Shown one piece after another: positions 45,366 to 57,783 of a DNA stretch of 64,000 nt. The position numbers and the translations under genes were made by a program. Origin of the DNA: Plotosus lineatus (lineage: Eukaryota; Chordata; Actinopteri; Siluriformes; Plotosidae). The notes beneath the pieces were generated by a model. It was not told the origin of the DNA, did no database searches, and saw nothing but the letters and a program-made list of their open reading frames with translations. The stretch spans positions 6,292,282 to 6,356,281 of the forward strand of contig CM045745.1 in assembly GCA_024760905.1 (NCBI GenBank), given 5' to 3'. Numbering within the stretch: the stretch's first letter is position 1; every line of letters begins with the position of its first letter.

Positions 45366-45714
45366 GTGTCATGGTGGTCTAGTGGTATAGGGCGCTGGAT
45401 CACTGATCCAAAGGTTGGGGGTTCGAGTCCCACTCTCCACAAGGTTGTCACTGTCCCCTCCAGTGCGGCTAACTGGGTTATCAAAGGCGGGCCATGTCTG
45501 TCACTATCTATGGTGAGAGGCGTGTAAAAGAACCATTGCTGATTTTCGTAAAGAGTAGCTGCAAAGTCGTCAGTGTGTTTCTGTCCCTTGCTAAAAGGGT
45601 TGTGACAGGAAGGGCATCCGACGTAAAAACCTCTGCCAAATCAAATGTGCGAATCAGATGATTCGCCGTGGTGACTCCCGAGTGAAAGGGAAAAAGCCGA
45701 AAGGAAGACAGACA
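45366..45714 (+). mobile_element. SINE-A, full length, RTE-type tail
   Basis: Head catggtggtctagtggtata, ggatcactgatcc, box B gggttcgagtcccac, core, ttgtgacaggaagggcatcc, and gccgtggtgactcccgagt with (GACA)n. Flanked by catcagtgagt at about 45357-45367 and 45714-45724. Confidence 0.93.
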
Positions 45715-45897
45715 TCAGTGAGTATCATCTTTTCAAATAGTAGGGAATCATTTCTTAGTATTAACCAATGCCATATTAACTGCATTATTGCCACTTAAAG
45801 CCAAAATACAGATGATGATAAACAGACTGCGCTGAAGGATTTTAATTGCCCCAATGAAACTATATATATGTATACAATACACATTTAATGTGTACTG

Positions 45898-46348
<451 letters not shown>

Positions 46349-46363
46349 TATATGTATATACAG

Positions 46364-46364
46364 T

Positions 46365-46447
<83 letters not shown>
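46364..46447. repeat. (ATAC)n, (AC)n and (AT)n cluster
   Basis: ATAC units to 46382, AC to 46415, AT to 46447, immediately after the T2 right end. Confidence 0.95.
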
Positions 46448-46449
<2 letters not shown>

Positions 46450-47035
46450 CAACAAAAGAATTAATGTTTCATATTGATTATTATTCCCTACACAACTCCC
46501 ACATTTATACTCTACATATAATGAGATTATTCCATTTGTAATAACATGTGCATGGTGATGTGAATACATAGGTAATAATTAATCTAACGAGTAGGCATAG
46601 GGAGGTACATGGGAGGGGGCACATGAGGGAGGTAAGGATGTCTGAGGTGTCTGAGGTGGTGGGGAGGTCCTGAAAAACATAACGTGAGTCTTTGGTAAGT
46701 TGCTTAGCAGTACAATTATCAAATTGCCAGAAGGAATTCTGAACACAAAGCCTGACACAGAGCCTCATATGCTTCTACCATGCCCGTTGTCCAAGTTAAG
46801 GTTGTTGCAGAGGCTCACTGTGTGAGATGGTGGATCTGAGATGCTTTTCATATCAGAACAGTCAGGAATCCACTGCCTACAGTACTTGATTAGGCGCAGT
46901 TTGTGTTACAGGTTTAGAGTGTTATACAGAAATTACACAAAAGAATTAATTTTTCATATTGATTATTATTCGCCCCACAACTCGATTCATTTTTATACAA
47001 TTTCAATATGTTTCAATTCGTTGTGTACACTGACG
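46448..47035. other. Spacer with a short direct repeat
   Basis: tttcatattgattattattc occurs at about 46467 and again at about 46951, each beside an aagaattaat motif, hinting at an old duplication. No gene. Confidence 0.4.
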
Positions 47036-47354
47036 GAGCAGTGGTGGCCTGGTGGTAAAGGTGCTAGATCACTGGTCTCAAGGTTGGGGGTTCAAGCCCC
47101 ACTCTCAATGGGTTGTCACTGTTCCCCCAGTGCCGCTAACTGGGTTATCAAAGGCCAGCTATGTCCCTGGTGAGAGTCATGTAAAAGAACCATTTCTGCC
47201 TTTTGTCATAAGTAGGCTGCATATCCATCAGTATGTTTCCGCCCTGCGATGGCCTGGGTGCTGTCCAGGGTGTAAATTGCCCTCAGCTATAACGGGCGTC
47301 AGCCTCCCTGCAACCTTAATTAGGACTAAGCAGTTCCAGAAAATGATGAACAGT
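47036..47354 (+). mobile_element. SINE-A with L2-like tail
   Basis: Head gcagtggtggcctggtggta, box B gggttcaagccccac, core taactgggttatcaaaggcc, tail gcgatggcctgggtgctgtc to cttaattaggactaagcag. Parts of the tail are deleted. Confidence 0.87.
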
Positions 47355-48239
47355 TACAAAAAAATAAATGAAAATGAATGAATGTATGAATATTGAATTG
47401 GATATTTTGGTCAGTGAATTCATATAAATGATTCTGTGTATAAAATAGCAGTTTAACACAATATATTTTGTGGGTGTGAGTTGTAAAAACTGAGATAACT
47501 TCAGAACAGACCTATCAAACTGCAAATGAGTCAGCAGATCAGATTTTGCCTCCTGTCCATCAGCACATTTATAAGCTTATTACAAATATCACGTTGCCTT
47601 GTTAACCTGTCCACTGACATCTTTTTGACAGATATGCATGCACACTGAATTCTCATCTCCATAAGCCTTCAGACACGAGCGATGTGAGAGGGATCCCATA
47701 TTGTGTTTATTTAAATCAACAGTTTTTCAAGTAGTTTTCAAAGTGAGACAGAGTTCTGACAGCCTGATTTTCATTCTTCACCTGCTCCCCCCACCCCCAC
47801 CCCCACTTACGAACATTCGTTTTATGAACATCTGGAGATATGAACATCCAGTCCGAGGTCGAGAGGGAAAGTGAAAGTGAAATGAAATTGAAGAACAAGT
47901 AATAATAGAAATTGAATAAAATCTTTCGAAAGATATATCATAAATATAAGTATGAAATATGATTAAACATTATTCTGAGGTACACTTAATACTAGGCTTC
48001 AGCAGACGGGCGTGGCTGACGTGCTTTACATCTGAGGTCGGGGAAAAGAAGCAGAATGATACGTTTCTGAATTCCTGCCAAAACTTTCAAAGAATAAACA
48101 AATTGACTCCACTATTATAATGAACTGAATAAGAGTGAAACTCTCTGCAAATCTGATCAGATCCATTGTACTGTGCTTGAGGGGAACCAGGAGTTTAAAC
48201 TCAGGACATAATGATATTGATAATATGATGATTATGGAG

Positions 48240-48242
<3 letters not shown>
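47355..48242. other. Spacer; possible MITE-like scrap at 47805-47870
   Basis: cttacgaacattcgttttat and gaacatctggagatatgaac resemble pogo/Tigger termini, but no partner end was found. No gene. Confidence 0.35.

Positions 48243-48281
<39 letters not shown>
48243..48281. repeat. (GA)n microsatellite
   Basis: Pure GA tract. Confidence 0.96.
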
Positions 48282-48283
<2 letters not shown>

Positions 48284-48339
48284 TAAAAGTTTTCAAAGTA
48301 TTTAATTTCATGTTCCCCACTAGTATGAACTTTCGACCA

Positions 48340-48500
48340 GGGAGCTGGTAATGTGCGCATGCTGCTCCCAGAGATCAGCATGTCTTGCACCGTTCCAGCG
48401 ACGCGCAGCCTGAAGCGCATGCGCCGCCACGCACCTCCAGATCCTACACAGATAACTTCATTATCTGAGACCGGAGACGTGCCTTGGCGATGCTGAGTGT
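48340..48500. promoter_or_regulatory. Small CpG-rich patch with an NRF-1-like palindrome
   Basis: In an AT-rich setting this patch has clustered CpG (ccagcgacgcgcagc, gcgccgccacgcac) and the exact palindrome gcgcatgcgc at 48415-48424, the NRF-1 consensus. A near match (tgcgcatgc) lies at about 48353-48361. This is what a small CpG promoter would look like, but no exon, splice donor or long ORF is visible beside it. Transposon-derived CpG is an alternative. Confidence 0.3.
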
Positions 48501-49114
<614 letters not shown>

Positions 49115-50140
49115 CTATTGTATACAGTACAAACTCGTATAGGTTACTTATACACGGTTTAAACACACGTTCCCCTCTAAAGAATGCCCTGTAACAACTT
49201 ACAAATTCATGTAATGAACGGCCATCTGGAACCTAACTCGTTTGTAAGCTGGGGAGCTTCTATATATATATATATATATACTCATGCCGCGGTTTTACGA
49301 ACTTCGCTTTAACGGATGTCGGATGCAACGGACAAAATCTGTAGCTTTTGACTAGTCGTAAATAAAGTAGATCATCCGGACGCGGGCTGTTGTTTCCGAA
49401 AGTGACCGCCAAATGACTGGACTGGCTTGAAGAAATCTCGCGCATTTAAATCTATTCATCTATTTTCAATGCCACGTCACTGTAGCGCGAAGCGGAGAGC
49501 CAATTCTTTTTGTATGCGGGCAGGTCCAATACCTTGAAACTCTAATTTTATTGGACTCACACGCTGCAGTGTTTATGTGATAGGAAGTGAGTCCCAAGTT
49601 TTGGCAATCAGCTGCTCTGCAGGTTGAAATTTTTCCATGTCTGTTCATTTGTGTTTGCTTGCCAGCTGTGCTTGGCTTCGTGGAAATGAGCCAATCAAAA
49701 CGAGGGAAATTTACCTCTTTACTCAAAAACAACATGCGCAGTCTGTGGCTGTTATAATCCTATAAAATTAGAGTTTGAAGGCATCGGGCACACCCGCATA
49801 CTGGCGTACAGAAAAGATTGGCTCTCTGCTGCGCCACAGTGATGTGGTATTGAAAATAGATGTATAGATTTAAATGACATGATGCAGAGGAGGAATATAT
49901 ATATAAACACACACACACACACAAAACTCTCTCTGGTGTGTTTTGCCTTATGCGGGCTCTGCCCACAAGCAACGCGCAGATGGACCCACGTGACGAAGCA
50001 ATTGTATTTAAATGTTTAAATGGACGGGATGTTGTTTTTAAAGCGGAATTACAGTATCTGTTTGAAAGATCAGAGATCTTGATTCAAGATTAACTTGCTT
50101 CCTTGTGAGATTGGAGGTCTTGTCCCACAGAGCACTCTGT
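49115..50140. other. Spacer with probable pogo-type ends around (TA)n at 49261-49280
   Basis: Right of the TA tract, ctcatgccgcggttttacga then acttcgctttaacggatgtc looks like a Tigger left end. Left of it, ctcgtttgtaagctggggag looks like a right end of another MITE. Partner ends were not found. The 89-codon minus-strand frame at 49466-49735 has no motif I know. Confidence 0.35.
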
Positions 50141-50595
50141 TTTCATGCTCCTTCTGCTTCAATATCGTGCCAAAATAATCGCCTCTGTCACTGTATTTCT
50201 GCTTTAAGGTCTCCTTCTGCTTCAATATCATCCCGATTGTAGAGGGGTTTCAGCGATAACAAAATATAACGCTGCATGATCAATCTCTAAACAAGCCAAC
50301 AGTCCTGTTCAATTCTCCACACGTGTAACAAACAGGAAGTATGGGTACAGGAAGTATGGGTACAGGTCAGCTCCCTCCTGGCCAATGGGAGGCCAGCGGG
50401 GCGGGATGTTGGGAGACAGCCAATGAGAGAACACTCGCGCATTGTTTGAATTTTGAATGGTGAGTTTGAATTTTTGTTTGGCGTTTTTCGTAAAAAGAGG
50501 TTGTTTTCGTAAAAAGAGTACGAAAATTTAGGAAAATGTTTTTCGTAACCTGGATTTTCCGCACTCAGAGGTTTTTGTAAGTAGAGGGCCAACTG
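50141..50595 (-). mobile_element. Tigger-type element (family T2), one end
   Basis: The right end is gtagagggccaactg with TA at 50596-50597. Inward are the T2 marks (cgtaacctggattttccgca, aaaatgtttttcg), the CCAAT module (caatgggaggccagcg, gccaatgagagaac) and scraps of the transposase region (ctgtatttctgctttaaggt, gattgtagaggggtttcagc). A block ctccttctgcttcaatatc is duplicated at 50147 and 50210. The left end is missing. Confidence 0.75.
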
Positions 50596-50597
50596 TA

Positions 50598-50650
50598 TGT
50601 ATAAATGCAGAGGGTTGCGTCAGGAAGGGCATCCGGCTTAAAACAAATGG
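50598..50650 (+). mobile_element. RTE/SINE tail scrap
   Basis: gagggttgcgtcaggaaggg then catccggcttaaaac matches the start of the RTE-type SINE tail. The rest is absent. Confidence 0.45.
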
Positions 50651-51139
50651 CAAATAAAATATTGAGCCAATCAACACGAATGCCAACTTTAGCACATGGC
50701 AAGTTGAACCAATCAACATAAACATACAACAAAAGCTCATGGCCAGTCTTTAAATGTATGAAGTTAGTGATCAGGAGAATCGGGTGAAAAATATGCATCA
50801 TCACTTTCTGATAGGTCCATATCAGGCTCATCGCTCCATTCATTGAGAGCATCCCATAGTTTTGCTGTAGAAGCTTCTAATGGTTCATCGGTTGTTGGAC
50901 ATTTACCAATAGAACACAGCAAAATATTTTCCTGGTTTTTTAAGCACAGCGAAACAATTAAATGTGTTGTTACTGATTAACATTATAGACATTCCCCAGT
51001 GGCAGGGGGTCTTGAAATACTCTGCCGTGTGTATACGCCTCATTTTATGGTTACAGAGACTGATCGAATAAAATTGGAAAGTCTGATCTACAATTTTGCT
51101 CCCAGTACACATGGGCGTAAGATCAAAAACACTGGGGTG
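50651..51139. other. Spacer, nothing recognised
   Basis: Short frames without motifs. Confidence 0.35.
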
Positions 51140-51412
51140 GGGGGGGGCACTTATTGGAGCAGGGTGCTTATTACATTGAATATGGTATTGATGGGAGATT
51201 TTAGGTTGTTTTTTGTTTAGTGTTAGCTTAGGGTTTGGGGGTGGGGGGTTTGGCATAATTGGCCTTGTTTTTGTGGCATGTTCCGAAACTTTTTCCCTTA
51301 TTCCTCCTCAATTTCCTTATTTTTTAATTCGATGAATATTGATTTATTTTTAAAAAAACCACGATGCACAGAAACCACATGAATTGAAGCGCGAAGTAGC
51401 GAGGGATCTCTG
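51140..51412. mobile_element. pogo-type MITE (family T3), left end missing
   Basis: The right end gaattgaagcgcgaagtagc then gagggatctctg is followed by TA. The interior G/T-rich block and ggcataattggccttgtttt match the copies at 25296-25759 and, reversed, 35346-35866. Confidence 0.75.
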
Positions 51413-51657
51413 TATATCACGTTCCTGTGATGCTTTAAATTATTGGCAATTTCCCGCTAAATTTTCTAAGTTGATCATGTGAACTTTTGAGATCGGCCAC
51501 TGGTTCTAGATTTATATCACTCACTTTTGAAATTATATGCCTTTTCCAGTAGCTTACTCTATTATTTTAAAGAAGGGACAGAACCGTCTCTATTTTTTGA
51601 GGAGGCTACGGTCGTTTAACATCGGTCGGAGACTACTCGGGATCTACTCACCTAATC
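51413..51657. other. Spacer, possible L2/CR1 scrap
   Basis: One frame near 51570-51640 reads GQNRLYFLRRLRSFNIGRRL, similar to the RLYFLRRLRSFGVCR block of L2/CR1-type LINEs. It is only about 25 residues. Confidence 0.4.
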
Positions 51658-51673
51658 AGCATACAGCACAAAT

Positions 51674-51954
51674 CTTCTTCTGTCTGTTCGGCTTTTTCCG
51701 TCGGATGCCCTGCCTAACACAACCCTTTTAACAAGGGACAGAAACACGTTGACAGCTTTGCAGCCTACTCTTTACGAAAGTCAGCAATGGTTCTTTTACA
51801 TGCCTCTCACCATAGACAGTCAGAGACATGGCCAGCCTTTGATAACCCAATTAGCTGCACTGGGGGAACAGTGGCAACCTTGTGGAGACTTGAACCCCCA
51901 ACCTTAGGATCAGCAATCCTGCGCCCTAACCATTAGACCACCACTGCCCCAGCG
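51674..51954 (-). mobile_element. SINE-A, RTE-type tail with internal loss
   Basis: Minus-strand head ggggcagtggtggtctaatg, core, and an RTE tail shortened by a deletion that joins cggctttttccg directly to tcggatgccctgcc. Flanked by agcatacagcacaaat and agcgtacagcacaaat at about 51658-51673 and 51951-51966. Confidence 0.88.
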
Positions 51955-51965
51955 TACAGCACAAA

Positions 51966-52014
51966 TAATAATAATAATAATAATAATAACAACAACAATA
52001 ATAATAATAATAAT
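51966..52014. repeat. (AAT)n/(AAC)n tract
   Basis: AAT units with an internal AAC run, starting at the SINE target duplication. Confidence 0.93.
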
Positions 52015-52015
52015 G

Positions 52016-52252
52016 TGGGGAGTTTTCAGCTTTCTCCCACAGTCAAAAAACATGGATAGCAGGCTGGCTTTCCTAAATCAGCTTTAGGTGTGATTGTGAA
52101 TGTACATGGTTGTGTAAGTGTTCATCCTGCAATGGTCTGGTGAGCTGTCCAGGGTGTACCCCCCACCCTTTCCCAGAGTTAACTTAGATGGGTGCCAGTG
52201 TGCCCATGACCCTAATTTCATAATAATAAAGTGGTTCAAAAAATGAATGAAT
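52016..52252 (+). mobile_element. SINE-B fragment
   Basis: ggggagttttcagctttctc, cacagtcaaaaaacatggat, gcaatggtctggtgagctgt and gtgcccatgaccctaatttc form the 3' two thirds of SINE-B. The end passes into (AAT)n at 52257-52287. Confidence 0.75.
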
Positions 52253-52253
52253 A

Positions 52254-52286
<33 letters not shown>

Positions 52287-52287
52287 T

Positions 52288-52920
52288 GGAGAAAGAAGAA
52301 AAAGAAAAAACACTGTTATTGACAACTACTTTTCTCGATACTGATGGATAATCTGCAATACATTTCAAAATATAAATATATGAACGTGACTGTTAATTTT
52401 ATACTGGGGTTGATTAGATTCTTATTTGTTGAATTTATTGTGTATAACACATCACAGAATGTAGTACACAATAATTAGTCTGTTTGTTTGATCAAAATGG
52501 AGTGGATATGTAGAGATATTGGACAAAAAGAAAAAAGAAAGAATATTACTTGCATGGAGCTCTAAGCCAGCAACCAAATCAAGTGAATGGCATAGAATGG
52601 GTCAATATGGTTTGTGCAGGTGCAGTCCATCGGGGAATGTCACGACACCAGTGGGGATATTTTGTACAGGCGTTTCCTTAGAAACACACAAAAGCTAAGT
52701 AGGTGTCTGCTTTGTCCAATGCATTTAGTTTTGAGTCCATAGAAGAGCTGAGGCTTTCGCCATCAACACACCATCAGGGACACTGGCCTACACAAGCTCA
52801 ATAAGATTGATAACACAATAAACCAATGTATGAATGTGTATATTTCAGAGCACTCAAATTGCCCTCTTTTAACCTGATTATAATTTGTTAGGTGATGAAA
52901 AAGAAACAAGACTAAATAAA
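52288..52920. other. AT-rich spacer
   Basis: Nothing recognised. Confidence 0.4.
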
Positions 52921-52922
52921 TA

Positions 52923-53783
52923 CAGTCACCCTCTACTTACAAAATGAATCTGTTCCAGTGCCTTTTTTGTAACCTGGAGTTTTTGTAAGTAGATGTTCAT
53001 TTTACATGTAAAACACATGATTCATTCCAAGGCTCCCAAGACTACCCCATAAACCCTTTAAAAATGATAAAAGTACACCAATTTTGTATGAAATATATGT
53101 TAAAAGTAAAAGAAAATTATTTACCTTTTTATTAAATCTCTCGAACCACCCATGTGACGCTTTAAAGTCGGGGAGTTGCTGGTCTGAAGAACCCTCACCC
53201 CCACCCTCCTTCACGAGGTCCTTAAATATGGCTGTTGCTTTTTCCGAAATAATCGCCTCCGTCACTGTATCTCCGCTTTTAAGGCCTCCTTGTGCTTCAA
53301 TATCTTCCCGATTGTAGAGGGGTTTCCGCCATACTCCTTTGCGATTTCACTCAACCGCATCCCACTTTCGTATTTTTTTATGATCTCCTGCTTCACCTCG
53401 AGCCCGCTTCTTCTTTTCGGTGTCACCGGGAATCACTTTCTTGGGGCCCATGATGGATAACGAAATATAACGCTACAATAATCAGTCTCAAAAAACTCAC
53501 GAGCCAACAGTCCTGTTCAACTCTCCTTAATGAACAAACAGGAAGTGACAAACAGGATGTGACAAACAAGAAGTGACAAAAACAGGAAGTATGGGTACAG
53601 TTCAGTATGGGTACATTCATTGTTTGAATGTTTTAATGGCGCGTTTGAATTTTTGAATGACGCTTTTGTTGCTTTTCACAAAAAGAGGTAGTTTTCATAA
53701 AAAGAGGACGAAAATTTAGGAAAATGTTTTTCGTAATCTGAAATTTTCGTATTCAGAGGTTTTCGTAAGTAGAGGGCCAAATG
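52923..53783 (-). mobile_element. Tigger-type element (family T2) with transposase remnant
   Basis: TA at 52921-52922, then cagtcaccctctacttac. The other end is agagggccaaatg with TA at 53784-53785. Length is 861 bp. It has the same layout as 21192-22167 in the opposite orientation, including the direct joining of the N-terminal transposase region to the 3' region. Confidence 0.88.
53120..53451 (-). pseudogene. Tigger/pogo transposase, N-terminal DNA-binding remnant
   Basis: From the ATG at 53449-53451 the frame reads MGPKKVIPGDTEKKK, then shifts. In the neighbouring frame it gives EVKQEIIKKYESGMRLSEIA and NPSTIGKILKHKEALKAEIQ, a CENP-B/pogo-type helix-turn-helix. After a second shift it reads TEAIISEKATAIFKDLVKEG and LPDFKASHGWFERF. 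Coding similarity then stops at aaaaaggtaaataattttct, where the sister copy also stops. No DDE domain is present. Confidence 0.8.
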
Positions 53784-53796
53784 TACTCAGTTCATT

Positions 53797-54142
53797 TCTG
53801 TAACCGGTTAAACCTAATTAGGGTCGCGTGGAGGGTGGCACTCATCTCAATCAATTCCCAGTGAGGGTGGGGTACTCCCTGGACAGCTCGTCAGGCCACC
53901 GCAGGACCAAAACTTACACAATCATTCATACTCACACTCACAGCTAGGGACAATTTGAAACAGCCAATTAACCTACCGAGAATGTTTTTTGACTGTGGGA
54001 AGAAACCAGAGCACCCGGAGGAAACCCACACAAACACAGGAAGAACATGCAACTCCACACAGAAATGCCCGAGCTAGGAATCAAACCCAGGACCTTCTTG
54101 CTGTGAGGCAGATGTGCACTACACCATCATGCGATCTTTGAA
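53797..54142 (-). mobile_element. SINE-B, full length
   Basis: Reversed tail (aaccggttaaacctaattag), ggacagctcgtcaggccacc, aacagccaattaacctaccg, ctgtgggaagaaaccagagc, and head with ccttcttgctgtgaggcaga. It starts beside the end of the Tigger element. Confidence 0.88.
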
Positions 54143-54517
54143 ACTCATTCCTATACTATAAAATTCAAGAGAGGATTCTTTTCTTACTATTTCTTGTCTT
54201 GAAGCTAAATGACTGTGAACCTCAGAAGCAGAATCCATACACCATTACAATAAAAAAATAACATGAAATAAATGTAACACTTGAGTTATTTTAAACAGCC
54301 TTCATGGCAACCATTGGTTCATCTTTATATAATAGATGAATTATCTTCGTTAAGATAGTCTGCTAGTGGTTTAGCAGATCACCTGCTGGCATATTAGCAA
54401 GCTAACTATGCCAGAGTTCATGAATGAAGTCCTCTTTCTCTGTTATGACCACCTCTATGGGCATGTTAAAATATATTTGAATTTTTAGCAATGTTTAAGT
54501 GGCAGACATGTGATCAC

Positions 54518-54520
<3 letters not shown>
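54143..54520. other. AT-rich spacer
   Basis: Nothing recognised. Confidence 0.4.

Positions 54521-54572
<52 letters not shown>
54521..54572. repeat. (TC)n microsatellite
   Basis: Pure TC tract. Confidence 0.97.
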
Positions 54573-54577
<5 letters not shown>

Positions 54578-54966
54578 CATTTCAAATTCCACTCACAGGC
54601 GAAGTGAATATTGATGGGTATACAGAATTGGATTAGATACGAGTACAGTATATACTACAAAGGGAATATCACGATCTGATTGGTCCGCTATCTTGGAATC
54701 ATACATCATTACTCCAAGTGGACAATTCTTGAATCAGAATTGACCCTCACAGTTTGTTACAGGCACTTGAGCGGGCAGCATCAAAGCTATCACACTTTAA
54801 AATGGAAAAATGAACTATGAAATTCTTGTTCTAGTTCTTTAACAAAACACCTTTAGATATTGCTGTTTCCTTTAGTTTCTGTAGTAGCCCCTGAAAGTGC
54901 GAGGCTAACTAGCTTGACTCAGTGCCATGCTTAACATTTCTGTTTTTTTTATGTTCTGGTAGTATG
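54573..54966. other. Spacer, nothing recognised
   Basis: No gene or repeat assignment before the hAT target site. Confidence 0.35.
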
Positions 54967-55034
54967 TACTAAACCATGGATCACCAACATGGTGCCCGTG
55001 GGCACCAGGTAGCCCGCAAGGACAATATAAGTTG

Positions 55035-57782
55035 CCCGCGGACCTCATCATCATCATCATCATCTTCTTCCGCTTAGTCCAGGGTCGGGTCGCGGGGGCA
55101 GCAACCTTAGCAAAAAGGTCCAGACATCCCTCTCCCGAGCTACTTCCTCCAACTCTCCCGGGGGGACACCGAGGCGGTCCCAGACAAGCCGAGAGACATA
55201 GTCCCTCCAGCGTGTTCTAGGTCGACCCCGTGGTCTCTTACCGGTTGGACATGCCCGAAACACCACACCAGGGAGGCGTCCGGGGGGCATTCTGACCAGA
55301 TGCCTGAGCCACTTCAACTGGCCCCTCTCAATGCGGAGGAGCAGCGGATCTACTCCGAGCTCTCCCCGGATGGCGGAGCTTCTCACCCTATCTCTAAGGG
55401 AGAACCCCGCCACCCGGCGAAGAAAGCTCATTTCAGCCGCTTGTATCCGTGATCTTGTTCTTTCGGTCATTACACAAAGCTCGTGACCATAGGTGAGGGT
55501 TGGAACGTAGATCGACTGGTAAATTGAGAGCTTCGCCTTGCGGCTCAGCTCCTTTTTCACCACAACGGACCGGTACAGGCACCGCTTAACAGCAGAGGCT
55601 GCAGCAATCCGTCTATCGATCTCTCGCTCCATCCTTCCCTCACTCGTAAACAAGACCCCAAGATACTTAAACTCCTCCACTTGGGGCAGGACCTCATTCC
55701 CGACCCGGAGGGTGCATTCCACCATTGTCCGACTGAGAACCATGGCCTCGGACTTGGAGGTACTGATCTTCATCCCGGCTGCTTCGCACTCAGCCGCGAA
55801 TCGCTCCAATGAGAGCTGGAGGGCCCGACTTGATGAAGCCAAAAGGACAACATCATCCGCAAAAAGCAGAGACGATATCTGATGGCCACCAAACCAGAAC
55901 CCCTCATCGCCTCGACTGCGCCTAGAAATTCTGTCCATAAAAATTATGAACAGAATCGGTGACAAAGGACAGCCTTGGCGGTCTCCTACACCCCCCGCAA
56001 ACAAATCCGACCTGCTGCCACCAATACGGAGCAAACTCTGGCTCCGTGATACAGCGACCGAATAGCTCGTGAGCAACGGATCCGAACGCCAGATTCTCGA
56101 GCACGCCCCACAAGATCTTTCGAGGGACACGGTCGAAAGCCTTCTCCAAATCCACAAAGCACATGTGGACAGATTGGGCAAACTCCCATGCCCCCTCCAG
56201 AATCCTGTGGAGCGTATAGAGTTGGTCAAGAGTGCTGCGGCCAGGACGAAAACCACATTGTTCCTCCTGAATCCGAGGTTTGACTATCGGTCGGATCCTC
56301 CTCTCTAGTACCCCTGCATAGACTTTCCCAGGTAGGCTGAGGAGTGTAATTCCCGATAATTGGAACACACCCTCCGGTCCCCTTCTTAAAAATTGGGACC
56401 ACCACCCCAGTTTTCCAATCCAGAGGTACAGCCCCTGATGACCACGCGATGTTGCAGAGACGTGTCAACCAAGACAGTCCTACAACATCCAGAGCCCTGA
56501 GATATTCCGGGCGGATCTCGTCCAACCCTGGAGCTCGACCACCGAGGAGCTTTTTGACAACCTCAGTGACCTCCACTCCAGTGAGGGCGGACCCTCACCC
56601 GAACCCCCAGGGTCTTCCTCTTCCACGGAGGGCGTGTTGGTGGGATTGAGAAGGTCCTCAAAGTATTCCCTCCACCTCTCAACAACATCCCCAGTCAAGG
56701 TAAGCAGCTCCCCACCTCCACCGTAAACAGTGTTTGTGAAGAACTGCTTCCCCCTCCTGAGGCGTCGGATGGTGGCCCAGAACCTTTTTGAGGCCAACCG
56801 ATAATCACTCTCCAGGCCCTCACGGAACTCCTCCCACGCCCGAGATTTTGCATCTGCGACAGCCTCGGCTGCAGCACGTTTGGCCTGCCGGTACCCATTT
56901 GCTGCCTCAGGAGTCCCACAGGCTAATAAAGCCCGATAGGCCTCCTTCTTCAGCTGGACGGCCCCCTTCACCACAGGTGTCCACCACCGGGTTCGGGGAT
57001 TACCGCCACGACAAGCACCGACGACCTTACGGCCACAGCTATGGGCTGCCGCCTCAGCAATGGAGGCACGAAACATGGCCCATTCGGATTCCATGTCCCC
57101 CGCCTCTTCCGGAACGTGGTTGTAGCTCTGCCGGAGGTGGGAGTTAAAGGCCTCTCGGACAGGGGGCTCCGCCAAACGTTCCCAGCAGACCCTGATTACA
57201 CGCTTGGGCCTGCCAGGTCTGGAAGGCAACCTCCCACACCACCGAAGCCAACTCACCACCAGGTAGTGATCGGTAGACAGCTCAGCTCCTCTCTTCACCC
57301 GAGTGTCCAGAACATATGGTCACAAGTCCACGATGACGAAGATGACACGACTACAAAGTCAATCATCGAACTGCGACCTAGGGTGTCCTGGTGCCAAGTG
57401 CACTTATGGACAACCTTATGTTCGAACATGGTGTTCGCGATAGACAAACTATGACGAGCACAGAAGTCCAACAACGACACACCATTCGGATTCAGACTGG
57501 AGAGGCCGTACCTACCGATCACACCCTTCCAGGTCACACTATCGTTGCTCACATGGGTGTTGAAGTCTCCCAAGACGACGAGTGAGTCTCCCGAGGGAGC
57601 GTTCTCCAACACCCCCCCCAAAGACTCCAAAAAGGGTGGGTACTCTGAACTGTCATTTGGTGCATAAGCACAAATAACAGTCAGGACCCGCCCCCCCCCC
57701 ACCCGAAGACGGAGGGAAGCTACGCGGACCTGTTCACTGCTATTTGTAGGACAGGCCCACGGCTCCATAGCACCACTCTCCA
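55035..57782 (-). mobile_element. Rex3-like RTE-clade LINE, 5'-truncated
   Basis: Read on the minus strand it starts inside the endonuclease domain ([20 protein letters not shown]) and ends ctggactaagcggaag then (ATG)n at about 55040-55060. It keeps the C-terminal domain missing from the copy at 37678-40177. Truncation at the 5' end is typical of target-primed reverse transcription. It lies inside the hAT element. Confidence 0.92.
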
Positions 57783-57783
57783 T
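55060..57783 (-). pseudogene. Rex3-like LINE endonuclease-reverse transcriptase pseudogene
   Basis: Order on the minus strand: [13 protein letters not shown] and [13 protein letters not shown] (endonuclease), [20 protein letters not shown] (linker), NYTPQP-type damaged NYRG region, QCGFRPGRSTLDQLYTLHR, CFVDLEKAFDRVPR, RQGCPLSPILF, LLFADDVVLLASSS (FADD near 55850-55864). Then EEFKYLGVLFTSEGRMEREI, KKELSRKAKLSIYQSIYVPT, LTYGHELCVMTERTRSRIQA and RIERGQLKWLRHLVRMPPGR, ending LLRLLPPRPDPGL. Frameshifts near 57297, 56530, 56340 and 56030 break the protein. The last about 360 codons, containing most of the RT and the C-terminal domain, are in one frame. Confidence 0.93.
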
